NCBI GenBank assembly: GCA_002701295.1 | Contig: NZUJ01000122.1 | Span: forward strand, 1 to 61,944 | From: Ponticaulis sp. | Lineage (GTDB): Bacteria > Pseudomonadota > Alphaproteobacteria > Caulobacterales > Hyphomonadaceae | DNA: 61,944 nt | Direction: 5' to 3' | Shown: piece by piece, positions 1-9,565 of the stretch | Layout of the letters: each line of letters opens with the position of its first letter | How positions within the stretch are numbered: the first letter of the stretch is position 1 | Translations under genes and position numbers: made by a program | Notes under the pieces: model-generated | The model's database searches: none | Seen by the model: only the letters and a program-made list of their open reading frames with translations | What the model was told of the DNA's origin: nothing

Positions 1-2
1 CA

Positions 3-197
3 ATCATTGTTCAACACAATGTCCCGCTTGGCGCCGTTGCGGCCGTTGACTTCATCCCTCGGGAATGGACCCGACCGCAGCGTCAGATTCTGAAACGTAT
101 GGCCCGCCAGATATCGGTCTATATTGAGGCCCGGGCCCGACTGCTCACCAGCGGTGACACACGACAACCCGGCCTCCGCCTCGTCGCTTCGAATTAA
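3..197 (+). CDS. GAF-domain protein, C-terminal fragment (starts before the window)
   Basis: This frame is open from the left edge to a TAA at 195-197 and encodes about 64 residues. The segment GAVAAVDFIPREWT followed by a basic amphipathic helix (PQRQILKRMARQISVYIEA) matches the last strand and last helix of a GAF domain, where a short 'avlDt.pr.wt' strand precedes a helix ending the fold. GAF domains bind small ligands in sensor proteins; here only the end of the domain is visible, so the effector output cannot be told. The ending shortly after the final helix suggests GAF is the C-terminal or only domain. The fragment is too short for further assignment. Confidence 0.6.
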   Translation: MIVQHNVPLGAVAAVDFIPREWTRPQRQILKRMARQISVYIEARARLLTSGDTRQPGLRLVASN

Positions 198-216
198 CGT
201 CGCCTACAGGGCCGCC

Positions 217-975
217 TCAACCGCCACCGCCAACGAACGGTGCGGCGCAGGACTCGCCTGCGCGGGTCGAGCCAAAAGACGTGCCATCGAGCAGGGTAAA
301 CTGGCCGTCTTCAAGACGGATTGTGCCTGATGAGACGTCTTCAGGAACATTGTTCCCACCATCCGGTGTCAGAATCAGCAATCCGGTCTCTGTCTCGTAC
401 TCATACTCACCCCAATAATCCTTGTAACTTTCAAACGGCGTCCAGGTGACAGAAAATGTACCGTCGCCTTGGAAGATCAGCTCGCGAATAATGGAGTCTT
501 CTGAACAGCTGCCGTCATTTTCCTGCGCCCAATACCCGACCAGAGGATTGGCGGCACCGTCATATACATTGATCGTGGCAGAAATCGTCTCCACCCCGCC
601 ATAGCTGGTCGTCAGAATAATCTTGCTTCCCGGCTCTGCGGCCTGTGTCAGGGTCGCATAGACCATGCCGTCCTCCTGCCGGGAAAAACTGACCGCTTCC
701 TCCGGCATGGCAGACATGTCGCCGATACATCCGGACGGAAGGTCTTCGAAATGCCCGGGATGGGTCGAAAAATAAGGTGTCAGCCCGACGGTACCGCCAA
801 CTTCACGCGATGGCGGTTCAATCCAGAATAGGTGCGCACCATTTTCATTATAGGGACACGCACCTCCGCTCAGCGGCGCGACCGACACATCCACCTCTGC
901 CCCTGCTCCGGCGGTTGACTCACATGCAGCAAGAACCAGCACACCAGCCAGCGCGACCCATAATTTTGTCATCAT
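217..975 (-). CDS. Putative lipoprotein of unknown function
   Basis: The protein of about 252 residues begins at a double ATG preceded by GGGAAAG. An upstream in-frame ATG at 1038 would put the signal peptide in the middle, so the inner start is preferred. The N-terminus (MMTKLWVALAGVLVLAAC) is a type II signal peptide with lipobox LAAC, so the product is probably lipid-anchored in the periplasm or outer membrane. The mature part is acidic, has several Cys (CPYNENG, SGCIGD, GSCSED, SCAAP) that could form disulfides, and has a C-terminal beta-rich region around GYWAQENDGSC ... FQGDGTFSVTW typical of META/lipocalin-like beta sheets. It ends in GGGG. I do not recognise a named family. Confidence 0.75.
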   Translation of the reverse strand: MMTKLWVALAGVLVLAACESTAGAGAEVDVSVAPLSGGACPYNENGAHLFWIEPPSREVGGTVGLTPYFSTHPGHFEDLPSGCIGDMSAMPEEAVSFSRQEDGMVYATLTQAAEPGSKIILTTSYGGVETISATINVYDGAANPLVGYWAQENDGSCSEDSIIRELIFQGDGTFSVTWTPFESYKDYWGEYEYETETGLLILTPDGGNNVPEDVSSGTIRLEDGQFTLLDGTSFGSTRAGESCAAPFVGGGG

Positions 976-1051
976 AGTCTTTCCCGGATTATCATTTTGA
1001 AAACAGGCTAGAAACTCCCCGGCAATTCGGCAAGTCACGAAGGTGCCTCGA

Positions 1052-1966
1052 TTAAAAATGCCGTGTCACCGGCGCAATTTCGTCCGGTCGACGCCAGCCA
1101 ATACGCATGAAACGGATATAGCCCAGAGCGAGTAGCAAGCCGAGCACGATCCCCGCCATACTGGTCACGAAACTGGCGGGCTCAAACATATGTGGGACGT
1201 CAGAATACTGCATCGGCCTGCCCCGACCTAATAATAGCGGCCTGAAGATCAAAACCGCACCAACAAGGCTGATCACTCCACCATGCGCAACAGTCAGCGC
1301 AACACTCCACAGCCGCGACCGCTCTTTCCGCATTAGTGACAGCATCGCCAAAGCACATAGGGCCCCAACCAATGCCGCCGCGTGAAATCCACTCATGATG
1401 ATATCTCTCACAGAGACAGACCCATCGCCCGCTTCTGGATTGACGATCAGACTTGCGACCAGAAACACCAGCGCAAACACCACATAAACTGCTGCTTCAA
1501 GGCTCAATCCTCCGCGCTGGCGCCAGATGTAGCCGCCCGTAATCAGGCCCAAACCGAACAGCAGGGCACCTCCGAACCCGGCATGGTGCAACACAACATC
1601 CGACCAGCCCGGCGAACCGCTCATCAACCAGATCACATCATGAAAAAACGGAGAGAGCGCCAGAAAAGCGAGCGCAATACTACTCAACACATAAGACAAC
1701 CCTCGCAGTGCAGGCGCCTCCGCATAGGAAAAGCCAGCCGCCAGCAGACCGGACATCGGAAAACAAATCGTCAGCGCCATCCGGTGCGACACAATCAGAT
1801 TTCCATGCATTTCCCGCAGTTCAGGTGTCACGAATATCTGCAGGCCAGGCGCCAGATACTCAGCCTGAATGATCATGCCGCTGAAGAGTCCGGCCAACAG
1901 GCACATAAGCCCTGCCCATAAGGATACACGCCTGACCAGCATTTGCCCACTTTCAGCCTTGCTCAT
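1052..1966 (-). CDS. Multi-pass integral membrane protein, unknown function
   Basis: The preferred start is the ATG at 1966 (MSKAESGQ). An upstream ATG at 2020 would overlap the divergent yidD start. From there the product is about 304 residues and hydrophobic throughout, with roughly eight predicted transmembrane helices. His residues occur near helix ends (ELREMHGN, VSHRMAL, PFFHDVIW, DVVLHHAG, SGFHAAAL), an arrangement that would allow heme or metal binding, but I see no family signature for cytochrome oxidase or other named carriers. It is divergent from yidD with about 33 bases between starts, so the promoters of the two must overlap. No function is assigned. Confidence 0.7.
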   Translation of the reverse strand: MSKAESGQMLVRRVSLWAGLMCLLAGLFSGMIIQAEYLAPGLQIFVTPELREMHGNLIVSHRMALTICFPMSGLLAAGFSYAEAPALRGLSYVLSSIALAFLALSPFFHDVIWLMSGSPGWSDVVLHHAGFGGALLFGLGLITGGYIWRQRGGLSLEAAVYVVFALVFLVASLIVNPEAGDGSVSVRDIIMSGFHAAALVGALCALAMLSLMRKERSRLWSVALTVAHGGVISLVGAVLIFRPLLLGRGRPMQYSDVPHMFEPASFVTSMAGIVLGLLLALGYIRFMRIGWRRPDEIAPVTRHF

Positions 1967-1999
1967 GACTTCGTCACACTTATCTGATAATGCCACACC

Positions 2000-2296
2000 A
2001 TGGCGAATAAATACGCACATATTTCTCCGGCCCCCCGGGCTTTGCTGATCGGCTATAAGGCGACGCTTTCTGCGGCGCTTTTTTCAGTTGGTGTGCGGTG
2101 TCGTCATGAGCCAACCTGTTCGGAATATGCCGCTGAAGCCTGGAGCAAGCATGGCTTCATGACGGGTGTACGCCTGGGCGCCGGTCGCCTGCTACGCTGC
2201 CGTCCGGGTGGCACTTCCGGCTATGATCCGGTGCCTGATGAGGCACCCGGCTGGCACGTCGTCAAACCGACCACGACAACAACCACACGAACTTAA
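2000..2296 (+). CDS. yidD: Membrane protein insertion efficiency factor YidD
   Basis: This 98-residue protein carries the YidD signature: ALLIGYK near the N-terminus, [19 protein letters not shown] in the middle and [16 protein letters not shown] towards the end. YidD is a small peripheral membrane protein that assists YidC/Sec-dependent insertion of inner-membrane proteins. It normally sits with rpmH-rnpA-yidC. Here it lies alone, upstream of thrS, so the usual cluster is broken. The C-terminal tail (TTTTTTRT) is low complexity. The start ATG has no strong ribosome-binding site, and the gene is divergent from the membrane protein on the other side. Confidence 0.93.
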   Translation: MANKYAHISPAPRALLIGYKATLSAALFSVGVRCRHEPTCSEYAAEAWSKHGFMTGVRLGAGRLLRCRPGGTSGYDPVPDEAPGWHVVKPTTTTTTRT

Positions 2297-2433
2297 AGCA
2301 CGTCCCGGAGGATAAAGGCTGCTGGCCGGGGCGTGTGAAAAAGCTCCGGCGATCTGGCTTTTGCAGATTAACAGGGGTGGTTTTGCAGCGAAATTTGTCT
2401 AAAGAACCGCTAGAGAATTACGAGAGCAAAGAT

Positions 2434-4359
2434 ATGCTGGAAGTCACGCTGCCGGATGGCGCGAAACGCGAATATGAAGATGGCGTCTCTCCACGAGACG
2501 TCGCTGAATCCATCTCCAAATCCCTCGCCAAGAAAGCCCTCGCCGCAAAGGTCGATGGTGAACTGTGGGATCTGAACCGTCCGCTCGAGGGCAATGCCGA
2601 GGTGGCGATCGTCACCGAACGCGATCCTGAAGCGCTCGAACTCATCCGCCACGATGCGGCGCACGTTCTCGCTCAGGCCGTTCAGGAACTCTTCCCCGGC
2701 ACTCAGGTCACCATCGGTCCGGTGATCGATGACGGCTTCTATTACGACTTCGCTCGCGACGAACCTTTCTCCACCGATGACTTCGAGAAGATCGAAGCCA
2801 AAATGGCGGAGATCATTGATCGTGACCTGCCGATCAATCGTGAGGTCTGGCAGAAAGAAGACGCCATCGCGCACTTCAAAGACATTGGCGAAAAATACAA
2901 AGCCCAGATCATCGACGACATCATTCCGCCGGGCGAGCCAATCACGCTCTATGCGCATGCTGACCAGTGGTCAGATCTTTGCCGCGGCCCGCACCTGCCA
3001 TCAACGGGTAAACTGCCCAAAGCTTTCAAGCTGATGAAGCTTGCGGGGGCTTACTGGCGCGGCGATTCCAATAATGAAATGCTTCAGCGGGTCTACGGCA
3101 CTGCCTGGGCAAACGAGAAAGATCTCAAGGCGCACCTTCATCGCCTCGAAGAAGCGGAAAAGCGCGACCACCGTAAGCTGGGTCGTGAGCTCGATCTCTT
3201 CCACATGCAGGAAGAAGGTCGCGGCATGGTGTTCTGGCACAAGAAGGGCCTGCGTCTCTGGCATGCTGTTGAAAGCTATGTTCGCCGTCGCCTGGATGCC
3301 GCTGACTACGAAGAAGTCCGCACACCACAGGTGCTCGACCGCAAGTTCTGGGAACAGTCAGGCCACTGGGACAAGTATCGCGAGAACATGTTCATCGCCG
3401 AAACGGCTGAAGATGAAACACTCTCGCTCAAACCAATGAACTGCCCGGGTCACGTTCAGATTTTCAAACAGGGCCAGAAATCCTATCGCGATCTTCCGCT
3501 TCGCATGGCTGAGTTCGGTGCCTGCCACCGCTATGAGCCGTCAGGCGCATTGCACGGGCTGATGCGCGTTCGCGCCTTCACCCAGGACGACGCACACATT
3601 TTCTGCCGCGAAGATCAGATTGAAGACGAAACGGCGAAATTCATCGCGCTGGCAAAATCCATTCACTCGGATTTCGGTCTTGAAACGCATCACATCAATC
3701 TGGCGACGCGCCCTGAGGTTCGCGCCGGGTCTGATGATTATTGGGACAAAGCCGAAGCCGTCATGAAGTCGGCGGCCATCAAGGCCGGTGTTGAACCGGT
3801 CATCGCCGAAGGTGACGGCGCGTTCTATGCGCCGAAACTCGACTTCATCGTCAAGGATGCGATTGGCCGTGAATGGACCTGCGGAACGATCCAGTTGGAC
3901 TATGTTCTGCCAGAACGTCTGAACGCGGAATATGTCGGTGAGGATGGCGGCAAACACCACCCTGTTATGCTGCACCGTGCGATTCTCGGTTCACTCGAGC
4001 GCTTTATCGGCATTCTGATCGAGAACTGCGCAGGCGCTTTCCCAATGTGGCTCGCGCCTACACAGATCGTTGTAGCCAACATTTCAGATGACTCTGCCGA
4101 TTATGCCCGTGAAGTCGTCAAAGAACTGGAATCTGCTGGCCTGCGTGTCGAAATCGATCTTCGAAATGAGAAGATCAACTATAAGATCCGCGAACACTCC
4201 CACCAGAAAATTCCTTACATTGCTGTCGTCGGCAATAAGGAAGCTGAAAATCGTGCGGTTGCACTTCGGCAGTTTGGCGGAAAGCAGCAGGATATCATGC
4301 CACTGTACGAGGCAAAAACCCGCCTCAGAAACGAAGCCTTGCCGCCAGATCTGCGCTAG
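2434..4359 (+). CDS. thrS: Threonine--tRNA ligase
   Basis: Class II threonyl-tRNA synthetase, 641 residues from the ATG at 2434 ([14 protein letters not shown]), the usual family length. A GAGAGC ribosome-binding site precedes this start; the frame stays open upstream to 2335, but that extension is unlike the family. Domain order: N-terminal TGS domain, editing domain with HDAAH near residue 70 and CRGPHL near 182, then the catalytic core with Zn-site residues in NCPGH, DDAHIF and LHRAILGS, motif 2 ([10 protein letters not shown]) and motif 3 (GSLERFIG). The C-terminal anticodon-binding domain begins around APTQIVV. The enzyme charges tRNA-Thr and hydrolyses mischarged Ser-tRNA-Thr. No attenuator-like leader is obvious upstream. 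Confidence 0.97.
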   Translation: MLEVTLPDGAKREYEDGVSPRDVAESISKSLAKKALAAKVDGELWDLNRPLEGNAEVAIVTERDPEALELIRHDAAHVLAQAVQELFPGTQVTIGPVIDDGFYYDFARDEPFSTDDFEKIEAKMAEIIDRDLPINREVWQKEDAIAHFKDIGEKYKAQIIDDIIPPGEPITLYAHADQWSDLCRGPHLPSTGKLPKAFKLMKLAGAYWRGDSNNEMLQRVYGTAWANEKDLKAHLHRLEEAEKRDHRKLGRELDLFHMQEEGRGMVFWHKKGLRLWHAVESYVRRRLDAADYEEVRTPQVLDRKFWEQSGHWDKYRENMFIAETAEDETLSLKPMNCPGHVQIFKQGQKSYRDLPLRMAEFGACHRYEPSGALHGLMRVRAFTQDDAHIFCREDQIEDETAKFIALAKSIHSDFGLETHHINLATRPEVRAGSDDYWDKAEAVMKSAAIKAGVEPVIAEGDGAFYAPKLDFIVKDAIGREWTCGTIQLDYVLPERLNAEYVGEDGGKHHPVMLHRAILGSLERFIGILIENCAGAFPMWLAPTQIVVANISDDSADYAREVVKELESAGLRVEIDLRNEKINYKIREHSHQKIPYIAVVGNKEAENRAVALRQFGGKQQDIMPLYEAKTRLRNEALPPDLR

Positions 4360-4383
4360 CGTCAATTGTGGCAGAAAAGTGTT

Positions 4384-4431
4384 CCCATATTACGTGACGC
4401 ACATTAGAGTGTAACGTAATTGAATGTGGGC
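4384..4431. repeat. Imperfect inverted repeat upstream of the O-antigen-ligase-like gene
   Basis: The arms CCCATATTACGT and ACGTAATTGAATGTGGG flank a central segment, with the core TTACGT ... ACGTAA perfectly symmetrical. It fills most of the short gap between thrS and the next gene. It could be an operator, or fold as a hairpin limiting read-through from thrS. There is no T-tract, so it is not a classical terminator. Confidence 0.4.
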
Positions 4432-4437
4432 AAATAA

Positions 4438-5685
4438 TTGATTGTAGCGTACTGGTTCTGGTTATTGGCCCTGAGCCTCTGGTGGGTGATCGCCCATATG
4501 GGGGCGCAGGGCGGTGCGCCCGTCATGACGCTGATCGGCGTTCTGGCGCTACCGCTTCTGATCTGGAAGCGACCCAAAATCAGTCTCGACTTTCTTGTTT
4601 TTTGTGCCTTTCTGCTCTGGATTGTCATCACCGTCACCTGGGCAGACAATCATGGCAATCCGCTCGTCGAGTTTGACCTCTCGACCGGAGTGATTGCGGT
4701 AAAGTCCGCAGGTCTGCGGATTGTGTTGTCGGCATTGATCTTTGCCTATGCCTTCTGGGCGCTCTCACAACTGAAAGCCGAACGCTATAATCGTGCCGTA
4801 TGGGCGGGCCGCATCGGGCTTGGCATTCAAGCACTTCTGATGGTGGGCTGGGTGTTCGCCTTCTCTGCGCTTGAAGCCTATGGCCGGTCTCAGACCGATG
4901 AAGCGAGCATGTATCAGAACATGATGCGTGTGGTGAACATCAGTGTCTTGATGGTCCCGCTACTGGTTGCGCTACTCCCTGTCAGAAATGTGTGGGTCAA
5001 AGCGGCGGCTTTCGTGCTTTGCATGGTTGGCTTGTTCATTATCGCACGCCGGCCAGTTCTCGATGTGTCCGCCGCTATTCTCGCAATTCCCGCCGTATCG
5101 CTGATGGTGGGCCTGTCTTTCATTCTGAAACAGCACATCTACCGGCTGCTCGGATATGGGACAGCCGCACTGATCCTTCTCATGCCAGCCTTTATCGCTC
5201 TCCTCAGCCGCGTGGCCGGCGATGGCGCATCACTGCCAGCCTCATTCAAGTCTCGTATTGATAGCTATCAATATGTCTTCGCCAGAATTCAGGAGAAGTT
5301 TCTCTTTGGCTGGGGCGTCGGGACGACGGCAGGATGGGATGAAACCACACGGGTCGCTGCGCCCGACGGAACTATCGTTGATTACCCGATCGTTCCCGGA
5401 CACCCGCATAATGGCGGATTACATGTCTGGGCAGAGACCGGACTGATTGGCGCTTTGCTGCTCGCTGCTTTTGCCATCTTGCTTGGCGAGAGACTTGCAC
5501 GTACCTCAAACAAAAACACAGACGTCATTATGTCCGCGACAGGTATCTGGACCGGTGCACTCATTCTTGCATCGCTTTCGTACAGTCTTTGGAATGATGC
5601 TTTCTGGGGAGCCATTGTCTTATGCGCCAGTTGTACCATGGCGATCTCGCGCTCGACGCAGATGAAGACACAGAAACTGCCGTGA
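4438..5685 (+). CDS. O-antigen ligase / polymerase-like membrane protein
   Basis: A 415-residue protein with about ten to eleven hydrophobic helices and one larger periplasmic loop near residues 260-330 containing the Wzy_C-type signature (SYQYVFARIQEKFLFGWGVG ... GHPHNGGLHVWAETG). In WaaL and Wzy proteins the conserved Arg of the first motif and the HNxxL-type motif lie in this loop, which contacts the undecaprenyl-linked glycan. The predicted role is ligation or polymerisation of surface polysaccharide at the periplasmic face of the inner membrane. An in-frame stop at 4435-4437 lies immediately upstream, so the earliest start is the TTG at 4438; a later start is possible. It overlaps or abuts the GT2 gene that follows, indicating an operon. 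Confidence 0.8.
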   Translation: MIVAYWFWLLALSLWWVIAHMGAQGGAPVMTLIGVLALPLLIWKRPKISLDFLVFCAFLLWIVITVTWADNHGNPLVEFDLSTGVIAVKSAGLRIVLSALIFAYAFWALSQLKAERYNRAVWAGRIGLGIQALLMVGWVFAFSALEAYGRSQTDEASMYQNMMRVVNISVLMVPLLVALLPVRNVWVKAAAFVLCMVGLFIIARRPVLDVSAAILAIPAVSLMVGLSFILKQHIYRLLGYGTAALILLMPAFIALLSRVAGDGASLPASFKSRIDSYQYVFARIQEKFLFGWGVGTTAGWDETTRVAAPDGTIVDYPIVPGHPHNGGLHVWAETGLIGALLLAAFAILLGERLARTSNKNTDVIMSATGIWTGALILASLSYSLWNDAFWGAIVLCASCTMAISRSTQMKTQKLP

Positions 5686-6599
5686 AACCGCAGGTCAAGC
5701 CTTCGGTAAGCGCGATTGTAGTCACCTTCAAATCCGGTCCGCGGTTGAAGGAGTGTCTCTATGCGCTTTGCGTTGAGAAGGACATCAGCGAGATCATTGT
5801 CGTCAATCACGGCAATGATGACTTCCATACCGAGTGGCTCGAAAACTTCCGGGCACCAGACCACGTGCATGTCGAAGTGCTCACCGGCCATGGCAATATC
5901 GGCTATGCCGCCGGCATCAATCTGGGCGCCAAAAAGGCGACTGGCGAACGGTATCTGATCATCAATCCTGACGCCGTCATCAAATATGGCTCGATTTCTG
6001 CGTTGGAGAATGCCCGCAGCAAGCGCAACTCCCCCTGCCTCGTTGGCGGGAAGATCATGTATTCGGATGGCGAAGAACAACGCGGGGGTCGACGTGAACT
6101 GATGACACCATGGCGGGCCTTCACGACATTTACCGGCCTACATGTTCTTGAAAAATACAGTCAGGCCTTCCGCAATCTTCATCGCGAGAAAGACCCTGAA
6201 CCAAAGGGTCCGGTCAGTATGCCCGTAATTTCCGGGGCTTTCTGTTATCTCACCGCAGAGGATTTCAAATTGCTGGGCGGTCTGGACGAATCCTATTTTC
6301 TGCACGTCGAAGATATCGATATCTGCCGACGTGTCTGGGAAAAGGGCGGCGAAGTGGTCTACACGCCGAAAGCATCAGCCCTTCACTATGGCTCGACGTC
6401 CAAAGTCTCCGCCAGTTTCGTTGAGTGGAACAAGGCAAAAGGACTGGCGCGCTATTTCTTCGTCAACGCAAAGACGGTCGTCGGCAAGGTGTTTGCGAAG
6501 CTGAGCATTTTGGCCTTCGCGCCGCTTCTTCTGTTCCGGTCATTCGCGATCCGCATGCTTCAGCAGGTTCGCGAATCCCTCAGAAAGCTGGTCAGCTAG
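5682..6599 (+). CDS. Glycosyltransferase family 2 (rhamnosyltransferase-like)
   Basis: The GT2 fold is evident from VSAIVVTFKSG at the N-terminus, GNIGYAAGINLGAK, the metal-site region INPDAV (a DxD-like Asp after the beta strand), ISGAFCYLT and the acceptor/base region FLHVEDIDICRRV. This is the WbbL/rhamnosyltransferase-like layout used for O-antigen and capsule sugars on the cytoplasmic face. A hydrophobic segment near the C-terminus (LSILAFAPLLLF) suggests membrane association. Two starts compete: the GTG at 5682, whose GTGA overlaps the upstream stop, and an ATG at 5622 with GGGGAG in front, which would overlap the upstream gene by 64 bases. I chose the GTG. It converges on the HMG-CoA lyase gene with a four-base overlap. 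Confidence 0.88.
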   Translation: MKPQVKPSVSAIVVTFKSGPRLKECLYALCVEKDISEIIVVNHGNDDFHTEWLENFRAPDHVHVEVLTGHGNIGYAAGINLGAKKATGERYLIINPDAVIKYGSISALENARSKRNSPCLVGGKIMYSDGEEQRGGRRELMTPWRAFTTFTGLHVLEKYSQAFRNLHREKDPEPKGPVSMPVISGAFCYLTAEDFKLLGGLDESYFLHVEDIDICRRVWEKGGEVVYTPKASALHYGSTSKVSASFVEWNKAKGLARYFFVNAKTVVGKVFAKLSILAFAPLLLFRSFAIRMLQQVRESLRKLVS

Positions 6600-7492
6600 C
6601 CATCATACATGCCAGCCCGGACAAGGCTGGAAGGAATATCGTGCCCAAGAATACCTGACAGCCATTTGGCGGTATCAATCATTTTCGAAAGCTCAATACC
6701 GGTTTCAAACCCGGCTCGTTCCAGCATGTAGACGACATCTTCCGTGGCCACATTCCCCGTCGCGGCAGGCGCAAACGGACAGCCGCCAATACCGCCGCAA
6801 CTCGCATCCACAACATCGACACCGGCCTTCACGGCCGCCGCAACGTTTGCTAGTCCTGTGTTCCGCGTGTCGTGAAAATGCACCCTCAGAAATACATCTG
6901 GCGCATGAAGGCGGATTTCTTCAATCCGGTCTTCCACCAGCCATGGGTCTGCCACGCCAATAGTATCACCAATGCCAACTTCTCCGACACCGGCCCGCTG
7001 CGCCTGAGCGGCAAGACCACCCACAACGCCTTTCGCGATGTCACCCGTATACGGGTCACCAAAAGCGACAGAAATGGTGGCCGAAAGCGGAATGCCAGCT
7101 TCATGTACCAGAGGTGCACACTGGGCCAGCATGTCCGCGCTTTCCTGCGGGCTCATGCCCTGATTTTTTTGTCCGAACCCCTCGCCCGCGACCAGCACAA
7201 AGTTGATCTCATCCGCTTTCGCATCAATCGCGCGGCGGACGCCTTTTTCATTCAGCGCCAAAGCAATGTGCCGCACGGCGCCTGATCGGTTGAGCCCGGC
7301 AAACACCTCAGCACTATCCGCCATTTTAGGTACGGCGCGCGGGGAAACGAAACTTCCTGACTCCATTCGGGTCACGCCGCACTCGATGAGACGCTCTATG
7401 AATTCGAGCTTCTGACTGGTTGTCAGATTGGCCGGGTCGTTCTGCAAGCCGTCACGCGGGCCGACTTCTACAATATCAATTCTTCTGGACAT
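6596..7492 (-). CDS. mvaB: Hydroxymethylglutaryl-CoA lyase
   Basis: This 298-residue TIM-barrel enzyme cleaves HMG-CoA to acetoacetate and acetyl-CoA in leucine and ketone-body catabolism. The sequence shows VGPRDGLQN with the catalytic Arg and Asp, SFVSPRAVPKMAD, VAFGDPYTGDI, the metal-binding HFHDTRNTGLAN and the flexible catalytic-cysteine loop GGIGGCPFAP-ATGNVATED. Length and start agree with the family. The usual partners (isovaleryl-CoA dehydrogenase, methylcrotonyl-CoA carboxylase) are not adjacent. It sits between glycan genes and is followed closely on the same strand by the upstream GT39 gene. Confidence 0.95.
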   Translation of the reverse strand: MSRRIDIVEVGPRDGLQNDPANLTTSQKLEFIERLIECGVTRMESGSFVSPRAVPKMADSAEVFAGLNRSGAVRHIALALNEKGVRRAIDAKADEINFVLVAGEGFGQKNQGMSPQESADMLAQCAPLVHEAGIPLSATISVAFGDPYTGDIAKGVVGGLAAQAQRAGVGEVGIGDTIGVADPWLVEDRIEEIRLHAPDVFLRVHFHDTRNTGLANVAAAVKAGVDVVDASCGGIGGCPFAPAATGNVATEDVVYMLERAGFETGIELSKMIDTAKWLSGILGHDIPSSLVRAGMYDG

Positions 7493-7501
7493 AATGCGTA
7501 T

Positions 7502-9445
7502 CTAAGCTCTGCATGGCCCGTCTTCGACCCTCAGGGCAATAAAATGAACCGGGTCACCATTGGAATAATTCAGCGCGTAGACGGGCTGGCTTTCGCGCAC
7601 ACAGCGGCCCTGCTCTGCCGCCTGCGTTCGGATATGCTCAAGCGCTGGTGCGCCCTTCTCATCTTCCAGATTGATCACCCAGGCCATGATAGGCGCCTCG
7701 TCGCGTAGTGGCAGATTGCTCATGGACTCAGGACTGATCTTCACATCTGTGCCTGTTGTGAACACAAAGCTCGGCTCGGCATAACCTATGGCCTGAACCA
7801 TAACTGGTTCAGCGCCCTCGCACCCTTCCTGACCAGGTAGCGCGCAGATATCTCCCAACGCGCTTCGCGCGGCGACAGTCGCCTGCACCCAGGTCTGTTC
7901 TGGCAGAACGAGCACGCGAATATGCCAACCCAGTGTGACAGCCGTCAAAACAGCCAGAGCCACCGAAAGCTGGTATTTCCGAAGCACTGATGTCACCACC
8001 ACGGCCAACAGGCCAGCCAGAACCAGCGCCAATGGCCAGGTGACAAGTGCAACGCTGCTCCAGCTTGCCAGAACTGTCTCCGCACTCACCGATTTGAAGT
8101 CACCTGCGGCTTCGGTCGTCACCTCGTGCAGCCCAAGCGGCGAGATCAGAGCGGTAAACATCACTCCACCAATGAGGAACAAACCGAGCGAAATGTATCG
8201 GCTCACCGGCAAGCGCTCACCGCTCACCAAACGCCAGATTCCATACCCGCAAACCAGAGCAAGCGCAGGATAGGCGGGCAGAACATAATGGCTCAGCTTG
8301 GTCGGCAGAAACTCAAACACCAGCCAGGTTGGCAGCGCCCAGGCCAACAGGAAAATCAAGCCGTTAGTTTCACTGACCTTCCGGCGCACATCGCGCACCG
8401 CAACAACCAGCCCCGGAAGCAGGAACAAGGTCGCAGGAAAGAAATGCACGAGCAGGAAAACAAGATGATAGCCAGGCAGCCCGCCATGACCTTCAGAAGC
8501 GCCCGCTACCTTGTCGGTCAGGTCCTTGCCAACAGCACCTTCAAGAAACTGTCCGCCAGTCGCGATCTGTACAGCGATAAACCAGGGCAGAACCATCAGA
8601 ACAAACAGCAAAGGCCCGGGCCACCAGAACAATGTTTTGAACCATACCGCCTTGTGCCGATCCAGCACGAAGCGAACAGCTGCAGCGATCAGCATGGCAC
8701 CGCCGGCCGCCTTCATAGCGAAACCAACCAGCGCATTCGCTGGTCCGAGATGAATATACGTGTCGAGAAACAGGGCCACGACACCTGCGCATACAAGTGC
8801 GGACCACTTCCAGCTTCTTGTCCAGAGTTCAGAAAAGACAATCGCCAAAGCCGCCACCATCGGCGTGACCGGCCCCTTGATCAGAAAACCAAAACCAATC
8901 GCGAACCAGAACAGGATCGCCAACCATTTGGGGTGGTCCTCACGGGTCCGCAGGTGAATAAAACTAGCCATGGCAAGGGTTGTGATTGCCACAAGAACGC
9001 CGTCGGTCTTTGCAATATGGGCCTCGCTCGTCAGCAGGAAACAGACCCCGAACAGAGCTGAACCCATAAAGGCCGCCCGGCGCCCGACAAGTGGAATACC
9101 TGCCCAGAAGACAGCGCAACTCGCGAGGGCCACGCCAATCAGGGATGGCAGGCGATAGCTCCAGATGTCCTTCGCCTCAGGCGAAGAGAACACTTCGGTC
9201 GTTGCCACCTGAAGCCAGTGAATACCTGCAGGCTTCTTGTTCCGCAGCCCATCCTGATACCGGATCTGAATATAATCATCGGTTTCAAGCATCTGCTTGG
9301 ACGCTTGCGCAAAGCGGGACTCATCGCGATCAAGTGCCGGAATCGTGAAAACACCCGGTGCGGCGCTGATCAGTGTGAGGCAGAACACCAGCAAATAGGC
9401 GCGTATACCCTTGCTGAGGTGATCAATTATGGACAGCCGATCCAT
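7502..9445 (-). CDS. Glycosyltransferase family 39 / ArnT-like membrane transferase
   Basis: A 647-residue membrane protein with roughly 12-13 transmembrane helices. The first periplasmic loop carries the GT39/PMT signature PALDRDESRFAQASKQML, where the Asp-Glu pair is the catalytic region, followed by RNKKPAGIHWLQV. Such C-type transferases use polyprenyl-phosphate-linked sugars to modify lipid A, lipids or proteins in the periplasm. The C-terminal 130 residues form a soluble periplasmic domain. A DPM1-like GT2 enzyme, which would make the polyprenyl-phosphate sugar donor, is encoded divergently at 9566, so donor synthesis and transfer are probably paired. Nine bases separate it from mvaB downstream. 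Confidence 0.88.
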   Translation of the reverse strand: MDRLSIIDHLSKGIRAYLLVFCLTLISAAPGVFTIPALDRDESRFAQASKQMLETDDYIQIRYQDGLRNKKPAGIHWLQVATTEVFSSPEAKDIWSYRLPSLIGVALASCAVFWAGIPLVGRRAAFMGSALFGVCFLLTSEAHIAKTDGVLVAITTLAMASFIHLRTREDHPKWLAILFWFAIGFGFLIKGPVTPMVAALAIVFSELWTRSWKWSALVCAGVVALFLDTYIHLGPANALVGFAMKAAGGAMLIAAAVRFVLDRHKAVWFKTLFWWPGPLLFVLMVLPWFIAVQIATGGQFLEGAVGKDLTDKVAGASEGHGGLPGYHLVFLLVHFFPATLFLLPGLVVAVRDVRRKVSETNGLIFLLAWALPTWLVFEFLPTKLSHYVLPAYPALALVCGYGIWRLVSGERLPVSRYISLGLFLIGGVMFTALISPLGLHEVTTEAAGDFKSVSAETVLASWSSVALVTWPLALVLAGLLAVVVTSVLRKYQLSVALAVLTAVTLGWHIRVLVLPEQTWVQATVAARSALGDICALPGQEGCEGAEPVMVQAIGYAEPSFVFTTGTDVKISPESMSNLPLRDEAPIMAWVINLEDEKGAPALEHIRTQAAEQGRCVRESQPVYALNYSNGDPVHFIALRVEDGPCRA

Positions 9446-9565
9446 TTAGTGAGTCCCGTCTTGTGCGATTTTCTGCAATATCGCCTTTCCCAATACATGT
9501 CTTCCTCTCGCATCATTTGAAGGGAAGCGCTAGAAGACCCTCAAAGCCAGAGCGGAGTATTTAAA

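Noticed and set aside
2410-2958. 182-codon open frame antisense to thrS
   Set aside because: It lies wholly inside thrS on the other strand and mirrors its codon pattern. No start signal.
8126-9061. 311-codon open frame opposite the GT39 gene
   Set aside because: Long but entirely antisense to a well-supported membrane transferase. Its composition (many Gln, Arg, Pro, His) is that of a shadow frame.
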